Source of the DNA: Pezicula radicicola
Lineage: Eukaryota > Ascomycota > Leotiomycetes > Helotiales > Dermateaceae
Direction of reading: 5' to 3'
NCBI GenBank assembly: GCA_003008705.1
Contig: PDUO01000042.1
Location: 374,057 to 438,056 of the forward strand
DNA length: 64,000 bases
In this document: positions 33,589 to 43,973 of the stretch, one piece after another
How positions within the stretch are numbered: position 1 is the first letter of the stretch
Layout of the letters: each line of letters starts with the position of its first letter
The notes under the pieces: model-generated
Told to the model about the DNA's origin: nothing
Databases searched by the model: none
The model's input: only the letters and a program-made list of their open reading frames with translations
Made by a program: the position numbers and the translations under genes

Positions 33589-35103
33589 ATGAAAAAGACG
33601 AGAGCCAGCACTTCTAGGTCTAAGAAAGGTTGCATTACCTGCAAGATCCGACATGTAAAATGTGATGAATCAATTCCTGCGTGCCTGAAATGCACCTCGA
33701 CCGGCCGCAAATGTGATGGCTACCTCAATGGGTCAGCTACCGCAGAGCCATCACTAATATCAACACCTTCCTACTCAATACCTTTCAAAGTTCCCGGTAG
33801 CCAAGAAGATCGGCAGCTCACACATTATTTCTGCGTACAAGCCGCTTCTGATTTATCAGGCTATATAAGTTCGGAATTTTGGACACATTCGTTTCTACGT
33901 ACAAGTCATAGCGAACCAGTCGTGCAAAAAGCTTTAGTCGCTTTAAGCTCAGCGAAGCTGGCGATGGAGAATGACAGCGACCGAGAAGCTGTGTCGACTA
34001 CTGAGGTACAGAAGAAATATATCAAAGCGGTGCGAGGATTGCGGAAATATATTGCTCCGACTTCGAAGCCTTCAGTAACGGTTGTCCTTCAGTGTTGTAT
34101 ATTGTTCTACTGTTTTGAGAATGCACGAGGAGATCATGCGGCTGCGCTTCAGCATTTGGAGAATGGCCTCGCAATACTACGTAATGAGAGGATAGAAAGT
34201 CAGAAGAAGAAAACCTCATTTTCTTCGAATTACGAAGACTTGCAAGATATCAGCCAAGTTCTCTGTAGGATGGATCTGCAAGCCACATTGTTCGACGATT
34301 CACGGATACCAATCATAGCCCATCAAACAGAGACAATCATCACGTCTAGCGATAAATTGGAAGCATGGACTACGCTATCACAAGCATGCGCATCACTCGA
34401 CAGTCTCACAAATCAAGTGGCCAATCTACTGACCCGGAATGTCCAACACAACAGAAGTTCCATGGAAGATCTTCCAAGCTCGCTTCTCGCGAAGAAGCAG
34501 AACTTAATAGCAAAATTCCAAGCCTGGCAGATCGTATATGAGTTATTTAATAAGAAGCAATCCACAGAAAAAAGTAAAAAAAAGGCAGAAGAACAAATCT
34601 CAGCCCTTCGTCATCTCGCAATCAACCACCAAGTCAGCTATCTACTTCTACAAGCCAACTATCCGAATGATCCCACTATCTTCGGAGCGTCCCCAAATCC
34701 AGCAATTGAAGAAATCTTGAACCTGGCAGAAGCACTCACCATTCCAAACAAGGAACGGAGTCGAGTCTTCTCTGCAGAAACAGGTATCGTCGCTCCCCTT
34801 TTTCTGGTTGCTATGAAAGCTGGAGATCGAGGGCTTTCTGACAGGGCTGTACAATTGTTGATGCGCTCGAATCGGAGAGAAGGACTTCATGATTCGAAAA
34901 TGGCGGCGAATATGGTTCTGGAGATGTGGAAGATGCGTAGTATGGAGTTGGGAAAGTGTGTAGCTAATGATGATGATGGCCTAATGAGTGTGGAAAGCAT
35001 TACGTGTGGTCTTCCGCTGGAGTTTGTGGCGGCTGATATAGTTGAATTGCCGGGCGGGATAGCCGGCATGGCTAAAGCTTTGGGAGTGGTAGCTGATCCT
35101 TAG
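33589..35103 (+). CDS. Zn2Cys6 transcription factor
   Basis: A single 504-aa exon from ATG 33589. The N-terminus holds a complete fungal zinc cluster, GCITCKIRHVKCDESIPACLKC with a final Cys at residue 42 (Cys at 15, 18, 25, 32, 35 and 42), preceded by a basic patch. The rest is a C-terminal fungal regulatory region without a clear family name (for example VVLQCCILFYCFENARGDHA near residues 160-185). Such proteins bind CGG half-sites and control adjacent or pathway genes. It lies 0.57 kb downstream of the secreted peptide on the same strand, and the UstYa-type gene is divergent from that peptide, so it may regulate them. This is inference from position. Confidence 0.88.
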   Translation: MKKTRASTSRSKKGCITCKIRHVKCDESIPACLKCTSTGRKCDGYLNGSATAEPSLISTPSYSIPFKVPGSQEDRQLTHYFCVQAASDLSGYISSEFWTHSFLRTSHSEPVVQKALVALSSAKLAMENDSDREAVSTTEVQKKYIKAVRGLRKYIAPTSKPSVTVVLQCCILFYCFENARGDHAAALQHLENGLAILRNERIESQKKKTSFSSNYEDLQDISQVLCRMDLQATLFDDSRIPIIAHQTETIITSSDKLEAWTTLSQACASLDSLTNQVANLLTRNVQHNRSSMEDLPSSLLAKKQNLIAKFQAWQIVYELFNKKQSTEKSKKKAEEQISALRHLAINHQVSYLLLQANYPNDPTIFGASPNPAIEEILNLAEALTIPNKERSRVFSAETGIVAPLFLVAMKAGDRGLSDRAVQLLMRSNRREGLHDSKMAANMVLEMWKMRSMELGKCVANDDDGLMSVESITCGLPLEFVAADIVELPGGIAGMAKALGVVADP

Positions 35104-35483
35104 TAGCACAGTTCATTTAGCTTTACCTACCTCACTATGAAATACCTCGAAAGAGGAAATGAGCGGTCATCATGTGTACCCAAAACCGTTATTAGACAAC
35201 AATTTTTCGGACGCCTATAATGTGGTGTCATCGCCAAAGTGCGCTCTGCACCCCTCAGCCATAGACGTATTTATCTAGCAAAAATTAATAATTGCAATTT
35301 ATGTAGACACCTTTCAAGAATTTAGCGCGACGTTGGTACGCCAGTGTGAGACTCATATGCCATGAAAGAAATTCACTAGCAGATTTCATAAATTATTTGT
35401 ACTTGAAATCAAGAAATTTCCATTTGTACAGATTCTTTACCGGTATCTATTTATCTAAAGATATGGAGACCCAAAGATCATAT
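35104..35483. other. 380-base gap between convergent genes
   Basis: 3' flanks of the regulator and the protease. Nothing seen. Confidence 0.5.
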
Positions 35484-36763
35484 TTAGGCCACACAATCAC
35501 TTCCATCTACAGCAGATCCAGAGTCCATAACTTCCAGATCATCAACCCTAGCAGCAAACCTCATCTCATCCCTCCCAAAATCAAACACAGCAACAACATT
35601 CTTCAAGAAGGCATCTCCCAAGAAATTCAAAATGACACCATCTTCTGGAATAGTGGCAGCAATAGCAGAAACACATGAATTATCACCTAGAGGAATGATC
35701 AAGTCTAGACTGTTATGGTAGAAAGTTTGATTTCCAATCTTGACGCCGAAGGTACTGGGCGCTGTAGCGCTGCAATTGATGGTATAGATACCAGTAGAGG
35801 GATCGAGGATTCCTGGTGGGCTGAATTCGTCGTTGATTGCTTGTGCAAGGGCGGCCGGGAAGACGTTATAAGGGTTTCCGGAATCGACAACTGCTTGGAA
35901 GGTGGTTGAGTTTGTGGAAAGTGCACTGTTGGTTTTGCCGTATATAGCCTCGGAAACTGATAGTGTCCATTCCGTGATTTCCGCCGTACCATTTGTGAAG
36001 GATAACGGGATTGTGTCTGTGATTTCAACTGGGACGACAGAAAAGTTCTGGCTGTGGGGTACTGGTGGAAGACTTCCAAGGGCAAGGTAGCCGCCTGGTG
36101 CTATACTGGCGTTATATGGGGTCCTTTCGATGGCCAGACTAAAATATGATTCGACGAATCCTTGTTCGTACATATTGGTGAAGAGCGGGTTATATGAGAT
36201 TCGCCCAAATAATAGAGACTCATTTATGCTGTAATTGTTTGGATGTGCTGAAGTCAATGAAGGATAACCAAATCCGACAATGCCACTACTAATACCATCT
36301 CCTGTGTTGACCGAGCTATTGGCAATTCCAACTTGTTGTCTCATGATTGTGATGCCTCCGAGAGTGACATCCTCATACCCAGTAATACCCGTTACGATCC
36401 CTGTACCATACTGAACGCCAAACCACTCGCTGTCAATTGGTTCGAAGGTGGAGGATGTGTCATAGGTGGTATTTGAGTACTTGCAGGCCGACTCGGGCAG
36501 CTCCGAATTGTCTGTTCCATTGATGCATTCAAATCCTGTCTGGACAATCCAAGTATCACTACTGCCCGTATCGAAGAGGAGAAGAAATGACTGGTTGCCG
36601 AATTGAACTTCTACGTCGAAGATGGTCCCAAATTCTGCGGCTGTGATATTGACGGTGGGCGAAACTTGCTCTCGTCGATATAATGGAAGTACATTGGGAC
36701 CATATTCGGCAGCCGTGCAGCCAACAAAGCTGCAATGACAAAGAGGTTGTGGAAATAGATCAT
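35484..36763 (-). CDS. Secreted aspartic protease (pepsin-like, A1) with an apparent frameshift after the signal peptide
   Basis: The main frame encodes a pepsin-type protease. It has the first catalytic motif DTGSSDTWIV, the flap YGTGIVTG, and the second motif VVDSGNPYNVFP. Many N-x-S/T glycosylation sites mark it as secreted. The family cuts acidic-pH proteins outside the cell. The only good signal peptide (MIYFHNLFVIAALLAA, ATG at 36763) lies in another frame and runs directly into the region that should encode AAEYGPNVLPL. One extra base near 36720-36735 would join them. Introns cannot do it: no donor/acceptor pair there has workable length and phase. The longer protease frame to 36956 has no credible start. 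Either a sequencing error, a real frameshift or an unusual start explains this. Confidence 0.75.
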
Positions 36764-38027
36764 TTTGAGGTTCGTACTTTGCTGGGATGGTGGGTAACGA
36801 TAGACAAAAGGTATACTTTGGGAGAAGAGTTGGACTCTTTATGTGAAAGCCAACATAGTCATTGAAGATCGAGGCTGTGAAGACAATATGTGACCTTTGG
36901 ATTACATTGGCCATATCGTGTATTTCAGATATTTCTCTCATAGGCACTGCCCGCAAGGAAAATTTACAACAAGTTGAAATGCGAAGGGCTTAGAACAAAA
37001 AAAAGGGGGGTCGAATTTCATTAGCTGTGTTGTGTACAGTGGGTTACCATAAGTCTGTGCTCCTACCCTGTTTTACACCAAAACACTCCTAGTATGCCTA
37101 CTTATATATCTTAAAATTAGGCTATAAGTATACCTAAAAATTTAAATATAAAGTATTTTTAGTATTTAAAGTAGACTTTTCTATATTAGATTTTAATTAT
37201 ATCTAGTAGTTACTATAAGAAATAGTAAATAATTTAGGATAGTAAATTTTAAGCGAATTTTAGTGTAAAACTAGTAAATTCTATACTCCGCTTACTTCTA
37301 ATCCCTATTAATTAATCCTAGTTTCTTATAATTTTAATATAGAGATAGAAAAAAATATTTAACTATCGAATAAACAAGTCTAGTATAAAGACTTTAATTA
37401 ATTATTCCTTCTTTACTATAAACCTTTGAAGTATTAGGTATGAGTTTTAGTGTAAAATAGGGTAAGAGCACAGACTTATGGTAACCCACTGTAATTCAGA
37501 CCGAAAATATTGTAGCAAGAGTGTTGAAGCCTATTGGCTGTGTCGTGTAATTTGGAATCCTTTCGATTGGTGGCTCTGCCAGTGTCGATTTACGTAAAAT
37601 GCGCAGTTCCACAGCAATACTTTGAATCATGCATGTCAGCACGGAAGCGTATTTGGCCAGGAAGACCCAATGCTGTCTATGTTGACGTTACTTAACATTA
37701 TAGCAACATGATCAAAGTAATTTGGAGAGAAAAGCGAAATGGGTAGAATAATTGAAGTCAGAGAAAGAAGATTAGAGGGCGAAGCCTGGGAAACTCTGCT
37801 AGCGTGGCCGCTACTCGTGGTGACACGATAGCATGTATTAGGAATCTCCTAAATCAACAACTTCTCAATATAATCCTGTCGATACAGTTGACTCTATATA
37901 TTATCAAAATGGACTTATAGCTATGAAAATCTCCAGGTCGAGAGTTGAGCTCTCGATATTTTAGAGCAGCGTGGAGCAAGAACTTTATTCCATTCGAGTT
38001 TCGAAGAAATATGACTTATGGAATAGT
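36764..38027. other. 1.26 kb gap containing a MITE
   Basis: Between the protease and the kinase-like gene. It holds the 455-bp inverted-repeat element (37037-37491). The rest (37494-38027) has no coding frame. Confidence 0.6.
37037..37491. mobile_element. MITE with ~48-bp terminal inverted repeats and TA target duplication (Tc1/mariner-pogo type)
   Basis: The left end CAGTGGGTTACCATAAGTCT (37037 on) and the right end (to 37491) are inverted copies matching over about 48 bases with three differences, all C/T or G/A. A TA dinucleotide flanks both ends (37035-37036 and 37492-37493), the target duplication of Tc1/mariner and Fot1/pogo elements. The interior is AT-rich, with no frame able to encode a transposase, so the element is non-autonomous. 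The transition-only differences and AT-rich interior fit RIP. Confidence 0.88.
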
Positions 38028-39329
38028 CTACTCGATTAGTTTACTTCTTAAACTCGAGACCTCTCCATTTTCTAACTCATCCAGCCACTTTTGGATATTT
38101 TTGAAACAGAAACCATTGTCACAATTCCTAATTGCTGCATCAAAATCTGCTTTGAATGAGCCCTTTTCTGATTCCTCGATCCACCTTGGCTCAAGCTCCT
38201 TCATCTTCTCTAGGAAAAGTCGTCGTAAGGTCGTCTGTTCATATTCTAATAAATGCTCCCAATACAAACTGTTCACTCCTTCATTATCGAGTGCATACTC
38301 AGCCGGTACACCATCGTCTTCGGCATCTTCCTCTGCTGAGTATTGATCTCGAAGCGGCTCGTCATTCCGCTCACGACCTTCAAGAAATGTAGGAATCTGA
38401 CAAGCCTTCCACAGTGGAAGTGCTGAAACACATTCCCAGTCTATAACGCCGGTGATAATGCCATCACTATCGACAAGAATGTTCTGCCACGAAAGATCAT
38501 CATGGAACAGGACTGTAGATTCTGGCGATGCCATTTCAATAGGAAATACTTGCGGCAAAAGATGAAGCAGTCGCTCTATGATAGCCTTTGCGTCCTCGGC
38601 GTCCTCGATATCATCTTCGCCGTCGGAAGCTTTCAGAATACGCTCTTGATCATTGAGAATAAGGCATAAGTGGGCATGAAGCCAATCATAACTGCTCGAA
38701 AACGGCCCACGAGGGATATCCTGAGTGATATGATCACCCCAGAAAAAGATCAGCGAAACGATTTGGCCTAGTATGGGTTTCGTTGACTTGGCGTCTGAAG
38801 ATATCTGACTCGAGGATGGGGTACATTCGAAGATGTTTCCGATACCAGAGAACTTGTGCTGGAAAAGCTGAGCCTGATGCTTCACAATAATCTCGACCAG
38901 ATTTCTTTTGGTGCCTATTGACAGCTTTCGCCACTTGGACCTCAGAGGAGTGCCAGGTAGCATCTCCATAAGAATCCATTCGAACCCAAGTTCGTTGTCG
39001 CTCGAAGCGTCGTAGGCATAGATCTGGGCAACAGGGGTATCTGTATTGCGACGGACGAACTCGATAGTAGCGACCTCGCTCCTTGTCTTGTTCTGAGGAT
39101 CAACAGGTAAAGTGACACGCATGAGCGAGCGGCCGTTGTTGGCTTCAATTCTGTAGAGCTTATTGAATGCTCCTTGTGCATAGAAGGTGACTTTGCACGG
39201 AGATTCCTGTTCTATATTGAGGTGTTTGCGTGCTAGCAATTCGACATCTTCGACTTTTGGGTCAGTTGACCATCGTGGCTCCAACCCAAAGGCACCCTCA
39301 ACCCATTCAAGACCATCCTGCTTCACCAT
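38028..39329 (-). CDS. APH-type phosphotransferase / kinase-like protein
   Basis: One 433-aa frame with ATG at 39327-39329. The aminoglycoside-phosphotransferase fold is shown by WILMEMLPGTPL in the N-lobe and by the catalytic loop VLFHDDLSWQNILVDSDG followed by GVIDWECVSALPLW (HxDxxxxN and the metal-binding DW). The N-terminal region TFYAQGAFNKLYRIEANNGR is the nucleotide-binding loop equivalent. Fungi have many such proteins of unknown substrate, some within secondary-metabolite clusters. Acidic inserts (EDDIEDAEDAKAI) are typical. It lies between the MITE and the small zinc-cluster gene; no substrate can be inferred. Confidence 0.85.
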   Translation of the reverse strand: MVKQDGLEWVEGAFGLEPRWSTDPKVEDVELLARKHLNIEQESPCKVTFYAQGAFNKLYRIEANNGRSLMRVTLPVDPQNKTRSEVATIEFVRRNTDTPVAQIYAYDASSDNELGFEWILMEMLPGTPLRSKWRKLSIGTKRNLVEIIVKHQAQLFQHKFSGIGNIFECTPSSSQISSDAKSTKPILGQIVSLIFFWGDHITQDIPRGPFSSSYDWLHAHLCLILNDQERILKASDGEDDIEDAEDAKAIIERLLHLLPQVFPIEMASPESTVLFHDDLSWQNILVDSDGIITGVIDWECVSALPLWKACQIPTFLEGRERNDEPLRDQYSAEEDAEDDGVPAEYALDNEGVNSLYWEHLLEYEQTTLRRLFLEKMKELEPRWIEESEKGSFKADFDAAIRNCDNGFCFKNIQKWLDELENGEVSSLRSKLIE

Positions 39330-40059
39330 TTCTGGTGGTAAATATTCGTACGTTTTGGGAATGTTTAAACAATTTTCTAAAATTTACAGGCCTTGAAAGG
39401 TATCTTTGCTCTAAAGGCCAATTGAACTAATAATTAGAAGTGTGTTTGGCATGATTTCGTTAGATTTTGCAGCGTTTTCGCGGTGCGCACTCGTAGTTCG
39501 GGTTGGGATTATCAATAAATCATGAGGCAAATCCTGCCTATGATACTAGAGCTCTCTCAACTTTACTAATGAAAAGTGAGACGACAATATAGGTTGCATT
39601 GTGGTTGCACTTTTGATTCTAATTACACATTTTCGAAAAGAAGACAAGAAGAGAAAACTGAAGTCCAGGTACGAAAAGGACTATTCTCGAACAGGAAACG
39701 CGTCTTTAGTCAGCAGCAAGCATGTGCAAATACAAGAAGCGAATATATCCATACGAAAATAGGACTCAAGCTTATTACAAGTCTTCAAAACTGTTGGACG
39801 TACGTGTGTAGAGGTTAGAAGAAGGCGAGCTAATATAGATTCCTAGGTTCAGGAGATATGAGGGCTGTGAGTTACGTAAAATGCCAGGCGTTCACAATAG
39901 GTACCCTGTCACAAAACTCATTGAGATGTTTCCAATATACTTTAGCCAACACGTTGCTATACGATACCGCAAGGCCCTTGGTGACAACAAGATCTCTTGT
40001 CATATCCCTTCACTCCATGCCCGTCCATCCAATGTAGTAATGATTTTGGGTCTCACCAA
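39330..40059. other. 730-base gap, no gene seen
   Basis: Promoter of the kinase-like gene and 3' flank of the small zinc-cluster gene. Only short frames without motifs. Confidence 0.5.
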
Positions 40060-40589
40060 TTACTCCTCCGTGCGAGGGCGCTTCTTCTTCGCCTCCTGAA
40101 CCGCAGCTTCGACTTTGGAATTTTCAGCTTCCCTTTTTCCTTGCCGAGTTATTGGTTCCTAAAACTAGCATATTAGCATTACAATTCTGGAGCTTTGGAA
40201 AGTCAAACCAACCTCCGCTTGAGAATCATCAGACGAGTTCACTGTTTGCACCTTTGAAAGTTTCGACTTGACGTTAGAAGAATATTTATCCTGTGCCTTT
40301 TCTCCTCTAGAAGTAATGGTTTCGGTCGCGTTAGACTTCGGAGTGTTTTCTGCAGTCAATGTAGGAGTTTCGGTCTTGGTGCCACGAGTCGAGTTTCGCT
40401 GCAAGCAAAGGTTACCGCTTAACTCGCATGCACTACAGGTTGGCGATGTGGGATCAGTGCGAGAGGGTACACCTAAAGACCATTAGCACACCATTGAACT
40501 CCTAAGGCCGAAGGGGGAATACATTGGACATTGAGCCTTCTGCATCTCTTGCATCCAGTCCTGGCTGAAGGCTGACTGACAGACTCCAT
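40060..40589 (-). CDS. Mini Zn2Cys6 protein, 141 aa
   Basis: Three exons, 40589-40523, 40472-40213 and 40158-40060, give a closed frame of 141 aa. Residues 13-45 hold six cysteines in zinc-cluster spacing: GCKRCRRLNVQC, then a gap of 11 residues, then TCSACELSGNLC. The first intron splits the codon of the third cysteine. The remainder is Ser/Thr/Lys-rich and ends in a basic patch, KKKRPRTEE, that could be a nuclear localisation signal. There is no regulatory domain. It could be a small DNA-binding repressor or competitor, or a truncated regulator. It lies beside the alpha-oxoamine synthase gene on the same strand. Moderately sure of the model; function unknown. Confidence 0.65.
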
Positions 40590-41293
40590 TCTCGAGGCTG
40601 GAATTCTGTTCACTGTTTCGCGAGTTATGATTGTGATTGAGTCGCTAATATGGTTGTTATTCTCTGGCCAGATTGAGAGGAAAGGGAAGAAATCCTGGAT
40701 GGTAGTGTTTCGTAGTTACCCCTTCTGGCGACGCGCTGGCAGATTTGTTGATACCGCCTTCCGTGGGTGGTGAAGACCTGGGAGTTATTTATATAAACTC
40801 AAGTAAGAAACAAACATATCAACAGGTGGCGTACCACTGTCGCTGGTGTCCAGTACTTTCTGATGACTATCACCTCCGGGTGAAGTAGGAAGCCTGGTTT
40901 GAATCTGAGGAAACCACCTCCCCATACGATCATCAGCCTGGGGCCTCTAATTTTTTTCTCTCTCTTTGGTTTCTCGGGTGGCTTTTTGGTTTAGGTAGGG
41001 GTTTTGCTATATGGTTTCTATTGGGGATTTTGGGAATTTTTTTGTTTACTTTTTAGCGTTGCCCCTTTTCACCTTGCCGAGCGCATTGGATAAGCGAAAC
41101 GACACCAAAGCAACGCGTTTTTGTGGACAACCGAAGGCAAACTGCTACTCCGGCTTCACTTTCAGTATCTGCCTACTTAGGAGACACAGATTATACTATT
41201 TTTATAGCGCAACTGTGATATTCAATAAACCGCATGGGTTCTAGATGTGCGAGGGCAAAGAACTGATGAAAACAAGAGCTGATATTCTTCTAT
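40590..41293. other. 704-base gap upstream of the small zinc-cluster gene
   Basis: Contains the promoter of the mini zinc-cluster gene and the 3' flank of the synthase. A 77-codon plus-strand frame at 41011-41244 shows no family signal and is left out. Confidence 0.5.
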
Positions 41294-43973
41294 TTAGTGA
41301 ATAGCTCGTGAGATAACAGATGCTAAAAAGAAAAGAACGAGGCAAACTATGAGGGTGAGTGAATGTGACCAAAAGCCCACGGGAAACTGTTTCTCCTTGC
41401 TAAGCAGTCGCATCCAGTTCTTGTTTATCTCAAAAGTCGGGCATGTTTTTTCTACCATTTTACTCCCTGACCTAATGGTCGTTCTCAACCTCAACTGCAA
41501 AGCCTCCTTAATCATAGCCATGACGAAAGGTGGTGGGGATGTCGTAAACATATAACACCGACTGGTGTAACGGAGCTCCTCGATAATCTCAGTATTTCCA
41601 GCCAGATAACCTCCTGGTAGACCAAAAGCCCGATAGAATGATCCGCTGACCAATAGACGGGCCGACAGCATCTGTGAGGCTTTATTCAGATCGATACTCG
41701 TTTTGACTCCAAGTTGCTGGGCGCCATGGTAATCAACGCATTCGTTTTTATTGAGGAGTAATGTTACTCCCCGTGCAGCACCCCTATTGGCAGCCAATCG
41801 AGTTGCGAGTTGTGTTATATCAATACAAACACCGCCTGACATCGCATCGAGGTACATCGTTATATAAGTATCCCTGTGTCGAGACAAAGCTCCGAAAAGC
41901 GAAACCAGATCATCATGACTGGCATATCTGATACAAGTGGTTCCGGAGTTCTTTGAAGCCACACACAGACCTTCTTCCGCCGTAGAGGATAGGAGTGATG
42001 GAAGTAAAAAGTAATGCCTTGTGCAGGCAATAATCGGACGGCACAAGCCAGCAATAGTTGACATCAGACCGAGGTCAGAATCAGGATATGTCAGCGCTGA
42101 TTGCTGTTTAGTGAGTGTTGCTGTCAACTCTTCGACTTGGAGATGTGGCGGGAAGGTTCCAAGAATCCAGCGGGCACTTCCTGAGCCGAGACCATATTTA
42201 TGTCTAGCAGCATGGCCAGCTTCGATAATAGATTGCTCAAGTTTGGCAGGAGAGATTGTTTCGGCAAGGATTTTCTTTGAACAAAGCTCCCGAGTCTGCT
42301 GCTCAAGTAGACCATTCAGATAACGGTACACTTTCTGGCTCTCTTTCTCTGCCTTAATTTTCTCCTCCCCATCTTTCACTACCCCTAGATAGCAATATTT
42401 TTGTCGGGGAATCTGAGTTGGTTTACTAAGTCCTGTGCGTTGACTAGATTCCACAATGGCAGTAACCATTTGGTTTACATCCTCGTCACTATAAGATGAT
42501 GATAAGGTAACGCGAACACGACTTTCCCAAACCTCGACAGCTGGAGTGCTAACAGGAGACGCCACAAGCCCAAGTTTCCTCAACACATGTGATAACTCTG
42601 CTGATTTGCTTGGTCGACCACCATAAACTGGGAGCATAGGAGCATACGTATTACCATAGACACGAACTCCTTGGCGTTCAAGTTCTTCATGGCAGAAACG
42701 TGAAATATCCCGCAATTGATGCAAGCATTTCCCTAATCGTATTGGCTGGTGTAAAAAGGCCAATGTCTGCAATATGGTGGAGGTCGTTAGTGATTCACCG
42801 CGGTTCTGGAGCTCATCCGCTCGCCGACAGAGATTGTCATTGAAGCGAGCAGATGCACATACAAATCCTCCCAAACCGCCGACTGCCTTGGAGAGAACAG
42901 CGCTACGGATGTCAATCACGTCAACAGGAACAGGATTGTCTGGATGAAGTTCATTCCACAGCTCAAGACAGCCACGTCCAGAGCTACCGATTGACCCAAA
43001 AGAGTGTGCTTCGTCGGCGTATAAGGTGATTTGGAATCTTTGTTTGAGTTGATAGAGCATATTAAGTGGTGGTATCGTGCCATCCATACTAAAATTCCGA
43101 CAATTTTTAGTTTAAGAAATTTTGATTTGAAGTAGGCAGCTCACCTGTAAAGACCTTCTACCACAACAAGAGTATCCGAGTACTGGCCTTGTGTTGTTTC
43201 GAGTATCGAACGTAGTTGTACCATGTCATTGTGCCTAAATCTTTTTAAATTCCTGGCACTAGCAGCATATGCCGCTGTGAAAATGGAGTTGTGAGATCTT
43301 TCATCAACGACAATCAGCCAATCTTTGCCAGCAATTGCTGGAATACCCAACATGTTGGCTTGATAACCGGTGGTAGTACTATAGCAGCAGTCGGCATTGA
43401 AGAACTTTGCCAGATTTTGAAGCATGAGTGTATTTAGAAGTGGTATGGCTCGAGCATCAGCAATGGGTAAATTATCCAGACATTTGCGATGTAGGTTTTC
43501 GTCCTCAGGAGAAAGTTTGTAAAAGCCGGCGTAGTTATGAGAACCACCATTGACAACTTTTTCAATGATTCCATTTTCTCCCAACATTCCCACCTGCCCA
43601 ATCGACGGTGTGATAAGTATACGATTGTTTTCACCGTGCCAGCTGAAGAACGGGCCCACGATATAATGGTTAAAACGGCCGACTGTGGTTAATGCTTGGT
43701 AGGGACGGAGACCTTCCTTGAGACGGACTTGGAGATAGCAGCAAGCAAAGGCAAGGCCTTCTTGAAGAGATTTTGTGACATTAGAAGATTGATTGCGAAG
43801 GATGTTATCTGTGGTGCTTTTAGTATGCGAAGAGTAGTGAGACTTTAGTTTGTTCTACTTCTCGGTCTATTATTGGGAGTTTGGAGACTGTTGACATCCT
43901 TTCTGTTCTTTTCACCCATATTATGTAAAACTATTGGTGAAAAATGCATAGACTGGGGCCGCCGCGTATCCAT
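41294..43973 (-). CDS. Fused two-domain alpha-oxoamine synthase (LCB2-LCB1-like, Fum8 type)
   Basis: Three exons in my model, 43973-43859, 43808-43145 and 43088-41294, giving 857 aa. The first exon is the least sure part; the upstream frame lacks an ATG, so it must be spliced. The N-terminal half is a serine-palmitoyltransferase-like PLP enzyme: GSHNYAGF, DERSHNS, GLYSMDGTIPPL, YADEAHSFGSIG (about 285) and VLSKAVGGLGG with the Schiff-base lysine near 327. The C-terminal half repeats the fold: GLGSGSARWILGTFPPHLQVEE matches the start block, and SFYRAFGLPGGYLAG matches the active-site block but has Arg (about 746) where Lys should be. It ends in a membrane helix. So a catalytic LCB2-like half is fused to a dead LCB1-like half. 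It would join an amino acid to an acyl thioester, releasing CO2. Fused enzymes of this kind make sphinganine-analog toxins (fumonisin Fum8); no polyketide synthase is in this window. Confidence 0.8.

Noticed and set aside
36724..36956. Long N-terminal extension of the aspartic protease in the protease frame
   Set aside because: It starts at TTG and lacks a signal peptide; the out-of-frame leader at 36763 is more credible.
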